From: Geobacillus icigianus
Lineage (GTDB): Bacteria; Bacillota; Bacilli; Bacillales; Anoxybacillaceae
Assembly: GCF_000750005.1 (NCBI RefSeq)
Contig: NZ_JPYA01000105.1
Span: forward strand, 49,655 to 113,654
Length of the DNA stretch: 64,000 bases
Direction: 5' to 3'
How positions within the stretch are numbered: the stretch's first letter is position 1; each line of letters starts with the position of its first letter. A program made the position numbers and the translations under genes. Shown piece by piece: positions 49,160 through 57,346 of this stretch. The notes under the pieces are model-generated. The model had not been told where the DNA came from and searched no databases. It saw only the letters and a list, made by a program, of their open reading frames with translations.

Positions 49160-49948
49160 CTACGGCCGATGTTGATAGTTCACATTCCAGCGAAGCAAAC
49201 GGCTTTCCAAAAAACGGGCGATGCTGTCGGCGAGCTTGCCAAACAGCGCGTAAAGCAAAATACTGAAGACGACGACATCGGTTTGCATAAACTCGCGCGC
49301 ATTCATGGCCAAATACCCGATGCCGCGGTCGGCAGCGATCGTTTCCGCTACGATTAAGGTCAACCACATGATGCCGAGCGCATAACGCACGCCAACCAAA
49401 ATCGCTGGCAACGCGCCCGGCAGCCAGATGCGCCAAAACAACGCCCACGGCCCCAATCCATAGACCCGCCCCATTTCCAGCAAGCCCGCATCCACATTGC
49501 GAATGCCATGCCACGTGTTGACATAAATCGGAAAAAGAACGCCAAGCGCGACGAGAAACACTTTCGCCTCTTCACCGATGCCAAACCATAAAATGACGAG
49601 CGGAATCATCGCCAAATGCGGAATATTGCGAATCATTTGGATCGATGTGTCCAACAAACGCTCCGCCGGGCGAAACACCCCGTTGACTAGGCCAAGAAGA
49701 AACCCGATAGACCCGCCGATCGCGAATCCAGCCACCGCTCGCCCAAAACTGATGGATAAATGCTGCCATAGCTCCCCGCTCGACCCGAGGTGCCAAGCGG
49801 CCGCCATGACGGCGGTCGGCGCCGGCAGCACCCGCGAAGACAACCAACCGGTTTCTACAGCCGTTTGCCATGCCACAAGCAGAGCAACGGGCAACACCCA
49901 CGGCACCGCCTTCCCCCAAGTCCATTCTGTCCATCTCGACGATTTCAT
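49160..49948 (-). CDS. ssuC: Sulfonate ABC transporter permease
   Basis: 262 residues with about six membrane helices. The BPD-type permease loop that docks SsuB is EMGRVYGLGPWALFWRIWLPGALPA-type, near residues 157-182. Also carries SFGRAVAGFAIGGSIGFLLG. ATG with GGGGGGAACG upstream. Confidence 0.94.
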   Translation of the reverse strand: MKSSRWTEWTWGKAVPWVLPVALLVAWQTAVETGWLSSRVLPAPTAVMAAAWHLGSSGELWQHLSISFGRAVAGFAIGGSIGFLLGLVNGVFRPAERLLDTSIQMIRNIPHLAMIPLVILWFGIGEEAKVFLVALGVLFPIYVNTWHGIRNVDAGLLEMGRVYGLGPWALFWRIWLPGALPAILVGVRYALGIMWLTLIVAETIAADRGIGYLAMNAREFMQTDVVVFSILLYALFGKLADSIARFLESRLLRWNVNYQHRP

Positions 49949-50089
49949 CGCGTTCCCCCCGACTTCCTAGTGTGGTTTCTCATCCGAGCTGCCGCCCTGC
50001 GTTCTGACAGATGACGCTGCCAACGAAGCTGACCGATGACTTTTTTGTCACGAATCACCCCCGTTTTCTCTTCCCATTCCGTCTCCGCT

Positions 50090-51085
50090 TCATTTGGCTT
50101 CACGCCAAACCGCTTCGTTTACGTCGATTTTCTTTGGCAACAACCCTAGCTGGTAAAATTGATCTGCAATCGTTTGCTGTTGGGCGATGACCTCGTTTGT
50201 GATTGGTTCCAAGCCATACGTGCGGCGTTTGGATGCGATTTCAAGCGCCGCTTCATCAATGCCGAGTTCCGGCGCCAAAAACGTTGCCACTCCTTTCGGA
50301 TCGCGGTTGGCCCACTGGCCGACTTTCTTCAGCTCCTCTAAGATGACATGCACGACATCGGCATGCTTTTGCGCAAACGAACGCGAAGCGAAGAAAAACT
50401 CACGGTTCGCCACCAACCCTTGGCCGTCAGCGAGCACGCGAACCTTCCCTGTTTGTTCAGCGGCGGCATAAAACGGATCCCAAATCACCCAAGCGTCAAC
50501 GCTTCCTTGCTCAAAGGCGGCACGGGCATCGGCGGGCGGCAAATAAACGGGACGAATGTCAGAAAGCGTCAATCCAGCCTTGCTGAGCGCCTGGACAAGC
50601 AGATAATGGACGTTCGACCCTTTGTTTAACGCCACTTTTTTCCCTTTCAAATCGGCCACCGTCCGAATCGAGGAATCACGCCGAACCAAAATCGCTTCCG
50701 CCTTTGGGCTCGGCGGAGTCGTTGCCACATACAGCAACGGCGTCCCAGCCGCTTGGGCGAACACGGGTGGCGCCTCACCGGTATGGCCGAAATCAAGGCT
50801 GCCGGCATTCATCGCCTCCAACAATTGCGGCCCGCCCGGAAATAATGACCATTGCACCGTATAACCGAGCTGTTTTAATCGTTGTTCCAAGTCGCCGCGC
50901 GCTTTCAACATATTGAGCGTGCCGTATTTTTGATAGCCGATGCGGATGACTTCTCCCTCCTCCTTCTTGGTGGGAGATGGTTTCTGGGCATTGGCGGATT
51001 CGCTATGTCCTCCGCATCCCGAGACCATCCCTAACAAACCCGCCATGGGCACGAGCCATTTCCCCATTTTCCATTTGTTCATCAT
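50090..51085 (-). CDS. ssuA: Sulfonate ABC transporter substrate-binding lipoprotein
   Basis: 331 residues. Lipobox GMVSGC with Cys24, then a periplasmic-binding fold of the SsuA/THI5 type (IRIGYQKYGTLNMLKARG, SLDFGHTGEAPPVFAQAAG, DAWVIWDPFYAAAE). Captures alkanesulfonates outside the cell. Two adjacent ATG codons (51085, 51082) are possible starts behind GAGGGGGAACG. First gene of ssuA-C-B-E-D. Confidence 0.94.
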   Translation of the reverse strand: MMNKWKMGKWLVPMAGLLGMVSGCGGHSESANAQKPSPTKKEEGEVIRIGYQKYGTLNMLKARGDLEQRLKQLGYTVQWSLFPGGPQLLEAMNAGSLDFGHTGEAPPVFAQAAGTPLLYVATTPPSPKAEAILVRRDSSIRTVADLKGKKVALNKGSNVHYLLVQALSKAGLTLSDIRPVYLPPADARAAFEQGSVDAWVIWDPFYAAAEQTGKVRVLADGQGLVANREFFFASRSFAQKHADVVHVILEELKKVGQWANRDPKGVATFLAPELGIDEAALEIASKRRTYGLEPITNEVIAQQQTIADQFYQLGLLPKKIDVNEAVWREAK

Positions 51086-51172
51086 CGTTCCCCCTCGTTT
51101 CTAGATTTCGTAATTTCGTAAACGATTCTCACCTCCTAAACAAACTAAATCGATGCGAAAACTACGGATAAT

Positions 51173-51210
51173 ACCAATAAAAACCTACATATCCAATAGG
51201 ATTTATTGGT
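51173..51210. promoter_or_regulatory. Inverted repeat in the ssuA leader (operator candidate)
   Basis: Arms ACCAATAAA and TTTATTGGT enclose a further CCAATAGG, just downstream of the ssuA -10. ATTGG occurs repeatedly. A CymR- or LysR-type sulfur regulator is an inference; the site does not fit a consensus I can quote with confidence. Confidence 0.4.
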
Positions 51211-51214
51211 TATT

Positions 51215-51243
51215 ACTATAAAAAAATCATCCCCGTCTGTCAA
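51215..51243 (-). promoter_or_regulatory. ssu operon promoter
   Basis: Minus-strand TTGACA (51238-51243), a 17-base spacer, and TATAGT (51215-51220). Confidence 0.8.
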
Positions 51244-51260
51244 TCATTTTTTTCTGAAAA

Positions 51261-51296
51261 AAGAAAAAATCCAGAGGTTTCTTCCCCTCTGGATTT
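51261..51296 (-). terminator. Terminator after trxA
   Basis: AAATCCAGAGG/CCTCTGGATTT (51267-51277 with 51286-51296) followed in the minus direction by TTTTC. Confidence 0.88.
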
Positions 51297-51309
51297 TCCT
51301 GTTTCTCGG

Positions 51310-51627
51310 TCATGATACATATTTACCAACAAGCTCTGCTAATGCCTCTTTCGGTTGATAGCCGATCGCTTTATCGACGAGCTCGCCGTTTTTGAACACA
51401 AGCAGCGTCGGAATGCTCATGACGCCGAATTTTGCGGCCGTTTCTTGATTTTCGTCGACATTCACTTTGACGATTTTCACTTTGTCGCCCATTTCTTGGT
51501 CGAGTTCCTCAAGCACCGGGGCGATCATGCGGCACGGACCGCACCATGGCGCCCAGAAGTCGACGAGCGTGACGCCGTCTTTCGTTTCCGCGGCGAACGT
51601 TTGATCTGTCGCATTGACAATGGCCAT
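51310..51627 (-). CDS. trxA: Thioredoxin
   Basis: 105 residues. General disulfide reductant. Active site WCGPC (residues 28-32) in VDFWAPWCGPCRM, and the cis-proline region SIPTLLVF. ATG at 51627 with GGAGGG upstream; 11 extra upstream codons in the frame contain the ribosome site. Confidence 0.97.
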   Translation of the reverse strand: MAIVNATDQTFAAETKDGVTLVDFWAPWCGPCRMIAPVLEELDQEMGDKVKIVKVNVDENQETAAKFGVMSIPTLLVFKNGELVDKAIGYQPKEALAELVGKYVS

Positions 51628-51664
51628 GCGGATTTCCCTCCCTGTTCGAAAATGCTGCAAGCAA

Positions 51665-51673
51665 AGTATACCA
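51665..51673 (-). promoter_or_regulatory. Probable trxA promoter (extended -10)
   Basis: Minus-strand TGGTATACT (TATACT at 51665-51670), 38 bases before trxA; -35 weak. Confidence 0.5.
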
Positions 51674-51740
51674 TGGAAATCGACAGCGGTGCGAATGTTT
51701 TGCTTTCGTTTCTAATATTCGCTCCGCACCGGAATTTATC

Positions 51741-51772
51741 CAAGAAAAACGGGCGGCGCACGCCGCCCGTTT
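51741..51772 (-). terminator. Terminator after etfA
   Basis: AAACGGGCGGCG/CGCCGCCCGTTT hairpin followed in the minus direction by TTTTCTTG. Confidence 0.85.
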
Positions 51773-51778
51773 CAGCGA

Positions 51779-52756
51779 TTACGAATGCACTTTCAGTTTT
51801 TTGAATTCTTCCGTGAGAAGCGGAACGACTTCGAACAAATCGCCGACAATGCCGTAATCGGCGACTTTGAAAATGTTCGCTTCCGGGTCTTTGTTAATCG
51901 CCACGATCACTTTTGAGTTCGACATGCCCGCCAAGTGTTGGATGGCTCCGGAAATGCCGCAAGCGATGTACAGATCCGGCGTGACGACTTTCCCCGTTTG
52001 CCCGATCTGCAGCGAATAGTCGCAATAGCCGGCATCGCACGCCCCGCGCGATGCGCCAACCGCGCCGCCCAGCACTTCGGCCAGCTCTTTGAGCGGCTGG
52101 AAGCCTTCGGCGCTTTTCACCCCGCGGCCGCCGGCGACGATCACTTTCGCTTCCGTCAAGTCGACGCCTTCGGCCGTTTTGCGGACGACTTCTTTGATGA
52201 TCGCGCGTAAGTCTTTAATCTCCACGGCGAGCGTTTCCACGCTGCCTGTGCGCGACTCATCGCGCTCGAGCGGCGCGATGTTGTTCGGGCGCACCGTCGC
52301 AAAAAGGATGCCGCTTGTGACGATTTTCTTTTCAAACGCTTTGCCGGAGTAGATCGGGCGCGTAAAGACAATGTTGCCGCCCGCTTCTTCGACCGCAATG
52401 ACGTCGGAAACGAGGCCGGCGTCGAGCTTGATGGCCAATTTCGGCGATAAGTCTTTGCCGAGCGCCGTATGGCCGAAGACGATGCCTTCCGGCTGTTCTT
52501 TGTCAATCACGGCTTTTACTGCCTGCGAATACCCGTCGGATGTATAAAATGTCAAATTCGGATGTTCAACGACAACGACGCGATCCGCACCGCGGTAAAT
52601 GAGTTCGTTCGCATGCGCTGCGACTTGATCGCCGACGAGCACCGAGACGACTTCCCCACCTTCAGCGATCGTTTTGGCTGCTGCGATCGCTTCAAACGAA
52701 ACGTTCCGCAGCGATCCGTCGCGTACTTCCGCCAATGTCAACACTTTGCGTGCCAT
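51779..52756 (-). CDS. etfA: Electron transfer flavoprotein alpha subunit
   Basis: 325 residues. With EtfB it takes electrons from acyl-CoA dehydrogenases to the quinone pool. The C-terminal FAD domain shows [50 protein letters not shown], and [22 protein letters not shown] with GGGGGACTG upstream. A 186-base gap to etfB contains a decayed copy of the etfB tail. Confidence 0.96.
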   Translation of the reverse strand: MARKVLTLAEVRDGSLRNVSFEAIAAAKTIAEGGEVVSVLVGDQVAAHANELIYRGADRVVVVEHPNLTFYTSDGYSQAVKAVIDKEQPEGIVFGHTALGKDLSPKLAIKLDAGLVSDVIAVEEAGGNIVFTRPIYSGKAFEKKIVTSGILFATVRPNNIAPLERDESRTGSVETLAVEIKDLRAIIKEVVRKTAEGVDLTEAKVIVAGGRGVKSAEGFQPLKELAEVLGGAVGASRGACDAGYCDYSLQIGQTGKVVTPDLYIACGISGAIQHLAGMSNSKVIVAINKDPEANIFKVADYGIVGDLFEVVPLLTEEFKKLKVHS

Positions 52757-52822
52757 TCTTTCAGTCCCCCTATTCTTTGATTCCCCGTTGTTTTTCAGCC
52801 AAACGCCGGCAGCAGTTCTCGC

Positions 52823-52928
52823 TTATACCGCTTTCGCTTCAGAACGGAGCAGCTGAACGAGTTCCTTCCCTTGATCGGCGATTGCGCCTAGCCAAATTGT
52901 TCCTTGCCTCGCGCTTCGCCGCTAGGAA
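52823..52928 (-). pseudogene. Decayed second copy of the etfB 3' end
   Basis: Read on the minus strand, this stretch encodes FLAAKREARNNL and, after a one-base frameshift, ADQGKELVQLLRSEAKAV-stop. The real etfB end is FLPPKREAGKIL...ADQVKELVHLLRSEAKVV-stop, exactly 120 bases upstream. Most differences are in third codon positions, so it derives from a divergent etfB allele rather than from a recent tandem duplication. Confidence 0.75.
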
Positions 52929-52942
52929 CCATTCGGCCGTTC

Positions 52943-53719
52943 TTACACGACTTTTGCTTCGGAACGAAGCAAGTGGACAAGCTCTTTTACTTGGTCGGCT
53001 AGCTCACCTTGCAAAATTTTCCCTGCCTCGCGCTTCGGCGGCAAGAACACTTCGATCGTCTTCGTTTTCGCTTCGACGTCGTCTTCGTCAAGATCCAAAT
53101 CGTCAAGCTCCAGCTCGTCAAGCGGTTTTTTCTTTGCCTTCATAATCCCCGGCAGCGACGGATAGCGCGGTTCGTTCAGCCCTTGTTGCGCCGTGACAAG
53201 GAGCGGCAGCGACGTTTCGATGATTTCCTCATCCCCTTCGACATCACGCACAACGGTCACTTTGCCGCCGTCGGCAATCTCCAGCTTTGTGATCGTCGTT
53301 ACATACGGAATGCCGAGCAATTCCGCGACGCGCGGCCCGACTTGCCCCGAACCGCCGTCAATGGCGACGTTGCCGGCCAAAATAAGGTCGGGGTTTTTGT
53401 CCTTCAAATATTCGGCAAGCACTTTCGCGACCGTGTGTTGGTCTTGTTCCTCCACATCATCGTCAATGTTGATGAGCACCGCTTTATCGCAGCCCATGGC
53501 GAGCGCCGTGCGCAGCTCTTTTTCCGCCTCTTCATTGCCGACCGTGACAACGGTTACTTCTCCGCCGTGTTGGTCGCGCACTTGAATGGCCTCTTCGATG
53601 GCGTACTCATCGTACGGGTTGATGATGAACTCAGCGCCTTCCTCATTGATCTTGCCGTTAGCGATCGAGATTTTTTCCTCTGTGTCAAAGGTGCGTTTCA
53701 TGAGGACAAAAATGTTCAT
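52943..53719 (-). CDS. etfB: Electron transfer flavoprotein beta subunit
   Basis: 258 residues. Partner of EtfA; binds AMP. Family motifs NPYDEYAIEEAIQVRD, LAGNVAIDGGSGQVGPRVAELLG and VRDVEGDEEIIETSLPLLVTAQQGLNEPRYPS-type order are present. ATG at 53719 with GAGGAGGGAAAA upstream; the frame runs 19 codons further into the gap after fadB. Confidence 0.96.
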   Translation of the reverse strand: MNIFVLMKRTFDTEEKISIANGKINEEGAEFIINPYDEYAIEEAIQVRDQHGGEVTVVTVGNEEAEKELRTALAMGCDKAVLINIDDDVEEQDQHTVAKVLAEYLKDKNPDLILAGNVAIDGGSGQVGPRVAELLGIPYVTTITKLEIADGGKVTVVRDVEGDEEIIETSLPLLVTAQQGLNEPRYPSLPGIMKAKKKPLDELELDDLDLDEDDVEAKTKTIEVFLPPKREAGKILQGELADQVKELVHLLRSEAKVV

Positions 53720-53785
53720 GTCGTTTTCCCTCCTCAGTTTGATCCAACATTGTTTCAGTTGCCAACATTCAGACATCGATGGCGA

Positions 53786-54559
53786 TTATTTACCTTGAAA
53801 GACGGGCGGACGTTTTTCCAAAAACGCCTGCACGCCTTCTTTCGCATCCTCGGATACAAACACGCGGCCAAACCATTCCGCCTCGTCGCGCACCGCTTCA
53901 GCGAACGGCTTTTCCTTCGCGGCGTTGAGCAATTCAATGACCGCGCGGACGGAAATCGGGCTTTTTTCGGCGATCTTTTTCGCCAACGCTTTTGCCTCGT
54001 CAAGAAGCCGCTCTTCCGGCACCGCCTTGTTGGCCAGCCCCCATTCGACCGCTTCGCTCCCGGTGATCGGCTCGCTCGTCCACATCATTTCCGCCGCCTT
54101 GCCGAAGCCAACGAAGCGCACGAGCCGCTGTGTGCCGGCAAACCCAGGAATGAGTCCGAGCTGCAGCTCCGGCAAACCGAGCTTGGCGTTTTCGGCGACA
54201 AGGCGAATATGGCAGCTCATCGCCAGCTCCAGTCCCCCGCCTAACGCCGCCCCATGAATCGCCGCGATCACCGGTTTCGGGAAACGTTCGATCCGCTCCA
54301 TCACCAGCTGGCCGTCGCGCGACAACGCCGACGCCTGCTCGGCGGAAGCGATCGCCGTAAACTCTTTAATGTCGGCGCCAGCCGAGAAAAACCGCCCCTC
54401 GCCGTGCAGCAGGACGACCCTGACCTCTTGGTCGATCTCAAGTTCATCGAGCAAGGATGAAAACTCTTTCAAGACAGCGGATGAAAGGGCATTCGCCGGC
54501 GGACGCGAAAACGTCACGACCGCAACGAACCCCTCTTTCGTCAGACGAAATGAGTCCAT
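53786..54559 (-). CDS. fadB: Enoyl-CoA hydratase (FadB/YsiB)
   Basis: 257 residues. Hydrates 2-enoyl-CoA in fatty-acid beta-oxidation. Crotonase fold with RPPANALSSAVLKE, oxyanion region FSAGADIKEF, and the catalytic region HGAALGGGLELAMSCHIRLV and LPELQLGLIPGFAGTQRL. ATG with AAAGGGGAGAGG upstream, 27 bases after fadR. Confidence 0.94.
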   Translation of the reverse strand: MDSFRLTKEGFVAVVTFSRPPANALSSAVLKEFSSLLDELEIDQEVRVVLLHGEGRFFSAGADIKEFTAIASAEQASALSRDGQLVMERIERFPKPVIAAIHGAALGGGLELAMSCHIRLVAENAKLGLPELQLGLIPGFAGTQRLVRFVGFGKAAEMMWTSEPITGSEAVEWGLANKAVPEERLLDEAKALAKKIAEKSPISVRAVIELLNAAKEKPFAEAVRDEAEWFGRVFVSEDAKEGVQAFLEKRPPVFQGK

Positions 54560-54586
54560 AAAACCTCTCCCCTTTCTGCGTCTCCG

Positions 54587-55174
54587 TCAGCGCCCGGCAG
54601 CGCACCCTTTGATGAGCAGCTCATATACCGGGTCGGCGAGCGCCGCCAAATCGTATTTTTGTTCGTTCATCACCCACGTCGTCACCGTCTCGTCAAGGGT
54701 GCCGAAAATCATTTGCCGAGTGAGACGGACGTCCAAGTCGCGGCGAAATTCCCCTTTTTCCATTCCTTCGACGATGATTCGATCAATGAGCCGCAAATAG
54801 CCTTTCAGCACCTCGTTGATGCGATGGCGCAGCTCTTTGTTTGACTGCCGCAGCTCAAGCTGCGTTACGACCGCCATGTGCGGATCGGCGGCAAAAACCG
54901 AAAAATGGGTTTTTACCAATACGTACAATTTCTCCAATGAGCTTGAAATTCCTTCTGTCTCTTGTTCAATTTTCTCAATAAACGAGCCCATTTTTTCCTC
55001 GAATAACGAGATTAAAATATCTTCTTTGTTTTTGAAATACAAATAGATCGTGCCGTCGGCGACACCGGCCTGCTTGGCGATTTTTGACACTTGCGCCTGA
55101 TGGTAGCCGTGCTCGGCGATGACGACGACGGCCGCATCAATGATTTGCTTAAATTTCGGTTTTTCTCTGCGCAA
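54587..55174 (-). CDS. fadR: TetR-family regulator of fatty-acid degradation, FadR (YsiA)
   Basis: 195 residues. Represses beta-oxidation genes and is released by long-chain acyl-CoA. The N-terminal helix-turn-helix AQVSKIAKQAGVADGTIYLYF is close to B. subtilis FadR, and the C-terminal part keeps RQMIFGTLDETVTTWVMN. The start is TTG at 55174 because AAAGGAG precedes it and the family N-terminus begins there; an ATG at 55207 in frame lacks a site and overlaps the operator region. Confidence 0.94.
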   Translation of the reverse strand: MRREKPKFKQIIDAAVVVIAEHGYHQAQVSKIAKQAGVADGTIYLYFKNKEDILISLFEEKMGSFIEKIEQETEGISSSLEKLYVLVKTHFSVFAADPHMAVVTQLELRQSNKELRHRINEVLKGYLRLIDRIIVEGMEKGEFRRDLDVRLTRQMIFGTLDETVTTWVMNEQKYDLAALADPVYELLIKGCAAGR

Positions 55175-55211
55175 CCTTAGATTCTCCTTTTCTTGATCGC
55201 CAATCATCGAG

Positions 55212-55229
55212 TGAATGAATCATCATTCA
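55212..55229. promoter_or_regulatory. FadR operator
   Basis: TGAATGATGATTCATTCA (minus strand) is a near-perfect palindrome matching the Bacillus FadR box TGAATGAMTANTCATTCA except in the centre. It lies directly downstream of the fadR promoter. Confidence 0.88.
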
Positions 55230-55234
55230 TGTTT

Positions 55235-56935
55235 TTATTTTACGGATCGTTCTGACGATTTGTCAAGCTTCTTTTTCTCTTCTTCCACGAGCGTCCGGCG
55301 CAAAATTTTTCCGACCGCTGTTTTCGGCAGCTCGCTGCGAAACTCATACAAACGCGGCACTTTGTAAGCGGCGAGCCGCGCGCGCATAAACGCATCAAGT
55401 TCTTGTTCGCTGCACGTCTCCCCGGCTTTGAAGACGACAAACGCTTTCACTGTCTCGCCCCGGTACGGATCAGGCACGCCGATCACCGCCGCTTCCTGCA
55501 CTTTCGGATGTTGATACAGCGCCTCTTCGACTTCGCGCGGGTAAATGTTGTAACCGCTTGCGATGATGATGTCTTTTTTCCGGTCCACGATGTAAAAATA
55601 ACCGCGCTCATCCATATAGCCGATGTCGCCCGTATACAGCCATCCATCGCGCAGCACTTGCGCGGTTTCTTCCGGCTGATTCCAATAACCTTTCATCACT
55701 TGCGGCCCGCGCACGACCAGCTCGCCAATCTCTCCCGGCGGCACTTCCTCGCCCGTTTCCAAGGAAATGATTTTCGCTTCGGTATCCGGCCAAGGAACGC
55801 CGATACTTCCTTTCACCCGCTCCCCGTCCCAGACAAAATTGCCATGAGTGACAGGGGACGCTTCTGTGAGACCGTAGCCTTCAATAAGCTTCCCGCCGGT
55901 CGCCCGCTCGAACTGCTCCTGCACCTCGACCGGCAATGGGGCCGAGCCGCTGATGCACACATTGATGGAAGACAAGTCATACTTCGGCAAATCCGGATCA
56001 TTCAGCAGCGCGATATACATCGTCGGCGCACCTGGAAACATCGTCGGCCGAGTGCGCTCGATCGTTTTCAGCGTTTGTTTCACATCAAAGCGCGGGAGCA
56101 GCACCATTTTGCTTGCCATCATCACGGACAAATTCATGATCGTCGTCATGCCGTATACGTGGAAAAACGGCAGCACGCCAAGCACGGTCTCTTTTCCTTT
56201 TTCACATTTGTACACCCAATGGGCGCACATCAACGTATTGGCAATCAAGTTGCGATGTGTGAGCATCGCCGCTTTCGGACGTCCCGTCGTTCCCCCGGTG
56301 TATTGCAACAAAGCGATGTCTTCCTGAGGATCGATGGCGACTGGAAGCGGCGCTCCCTCGTTCTGCCCGACAAGCGAACGGAACCAATGAACCGCATCGT
56401 TCTCCTCAATCTGAACGGACGGCATCTTCTGTTTCCGTTGCACGAGCGGATACAGCCATTTTTTGACCGTCGGCAAATAGTCTTGCATTCTCGTGACGAC
56501 CCAGTGTTTCACCGGCGTTTTCCCTCGCAGCGCTTCCGCCTTTGGGTAAAGCAAGTCGAGCGTCACGAGCACAGACGCGCCGCTGTCGTTCAGCTGGTAC
56601 TCGAGCTCGTGTTCAGTGTAAAGCGGATTCGTCTGCACGACGATGCCCCCCGCCAAGAGCGCTCCGTAGTAGCTGATGACCGCCTGCGGGCAGTTCGGTA
56701 ACATGATGGCGACGCGGTCTCCTTTTTTCACTCCGAGCGCCTGCAGCGAACGGGCAAACGCTTGAACGCGTTTCCATAATTCGCGGAACGTTATCGTCTT
56801 TCCTAAAAAATCAATCGCCACCCCATCACCAAACTGTTCTGCGGTCTCGCGCAAAGAATCCGGAAGCGTTTTCGCCGGATATTCCAATGTGTGCGGAATT
56901 TCCGGTGGGTAATGCGCAAGCCATCGTTTTTCCAT
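55235..56935 (-). CDS. lcfA: Long-chain fatty-acid-CoA ligase
   Basis: 566 residues. Activates fatty acids to acyl-CoA. AMP-binding motif LLQYTGGTTGRPKAAM (about residues 209-224), GYGLTEASPVTHGN, the hinge YTGDIGYMDERGYFYIVDRKKDIIIASGYN-type order, and catalytic lysine in LPKTAVGKILRR. The ATG at 56935 is used because GGGGGG then lies 6 bases upstream; the ATG at 56941 touches that site. Its 3' end contains the promoter for fadR. Confidence 0.95.
   Translation of the reverse strand: MEKRWLAHYPPEIPHTLEYPAKTLPDSLRETAEQFGDGVAIDFLGKTITFRELWKRVQAFARSLQALGVKKGDRVAIMLPNCPQAVISYYGALLAGGIVVQTNPLYTEHELEYQLNDSGASVLVTLDLLYPKAEALRGKTPVKHWVVTRMQDYLPTVKKWLYPLVQRKQKMPSVQIEENDAVHWFRSLVGQNEGAPLPVAIDPQEDIALLQYTGGTTGRPKAAMLTHRNLIANTLMCAHWVYKCEKGKETVLGVLPFFHVYGMTTIMNLSVMMASKMVLLPRFDVKQTLKTIERTRPTMFPGAPTMYIALLNDPDLPKYDLSSINVCISGSAPLPVEVQEQFERATGGKLIEGYGLTEASPVTHGNFVWDGERVKGSIGVPWPDTEAKIISLETGEEVPPGEIGELVVRGPQVMKGYWNQPEETAQVLRDGWLYTGDIGYMDERGYFYIVDRKKDIIIASGYNIYPREVEEALYQHPKVQEAAVIGVPDPYRGETVKAFVVFKAGETCSEQELDAFMRARLAAYKVPRLYEFRSELPKTAVGKILRRTLVEEEKKKLDKSSERSVK
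55237..55266 (-). promoter_or_regulatory. fadR-fadB-etfBA promoter inside the end of lcfA
   Basis: Minus-strand TTGACA (55261-55266), an 18-base spacer, and TAAAAT (55237-55242). The -35 and spacer are the last codons of lcfA; the FadR operator begins 8 bases after the -10. Confidence 0.72.
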
Positions 56936-57136
56936 CCTCATCCCCCCTTATTTCTATTTTATCGTTCGATTCGTAATTTTTCATCAAAAAAGAGACTCAT
57001 CACCACAACTTGGACTTAACAGACGATACACTTCTCTGCACAAGTGTCTGCAAAACATGATTGGTTTCCTCGTCTTTCTTGGATGCATCAGCAAGGGAGG
57101 TGCTAAAAAAATCAAGTACAACTTTTGGTGAAGAGC

Positions 57137-57168
57137 CAAAAAAAGAACACCGGAATCAAATCCGGTGT
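57137..57168 (-). terminator. Terminator after the 54-residue membrane protein
   Basis: ACACCGGA/TCCGGTGT (57147-57154 with 57161-57168) followed in the minus direction by TTCTTTTTTTGG. Confidence 0.88.
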
Positions 57169-57332
57169 CACCAAAACCAATACGCCAACCCCATCAGCAA
57201 AAAACAAGCGCAAACGACAAACAATATTTTCGCCAACACATCGACCGAGCGGTTGCGGACCGCCATATACACAATGCCGGCGACCAGCAGCAGCCCGACC
57301 GCAATCAATAATCCTTTCACGACTTGCTCCAT
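57168..57332 (-). CDS. Small membrane protein of 54 residues
   Basis: Starts ATG at 57332 with AAGGGGAACG upstream and encodes MEQVVKGLLIAVGLLLVAGI, a short polar turn (MAVRNRSVDV), and a second hydrophobic helix rich in Cys and Phe, ending in Trp-Phe-Trp. Two membrane helices are predicted by eye. It follows yshE by 14 bases and a strong terminator follows it, so it looks like the true last gene of the zapA-cvpA-polX-mutS2-yshE run. Function unknown. Confidence 0.7.
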   Translation of the reverse strand: MEQVVKGLLIAVGLLLVAGIVYMAVRNRSVDVLAKILFVVCACFLLMGLAYWFW

Positions 57333-57346
57333 CGCGTCGTTCCCCT

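Noticed and set aside
53009..54244. 411-residue open frame on the plus strand across etfB and fadB
   Set aside because: Antisense shadow of two confident genes; composition is atypical and no start signal is present.
55403..56701. 432-residue open frame on the plus strand opposite lcfA
   Set aside because: It is an antisense shadow of a clearly conserved gene, arginine/histidine-rich as expected of the complementary frame of GC-rich coding DNA, with no ribosome site.
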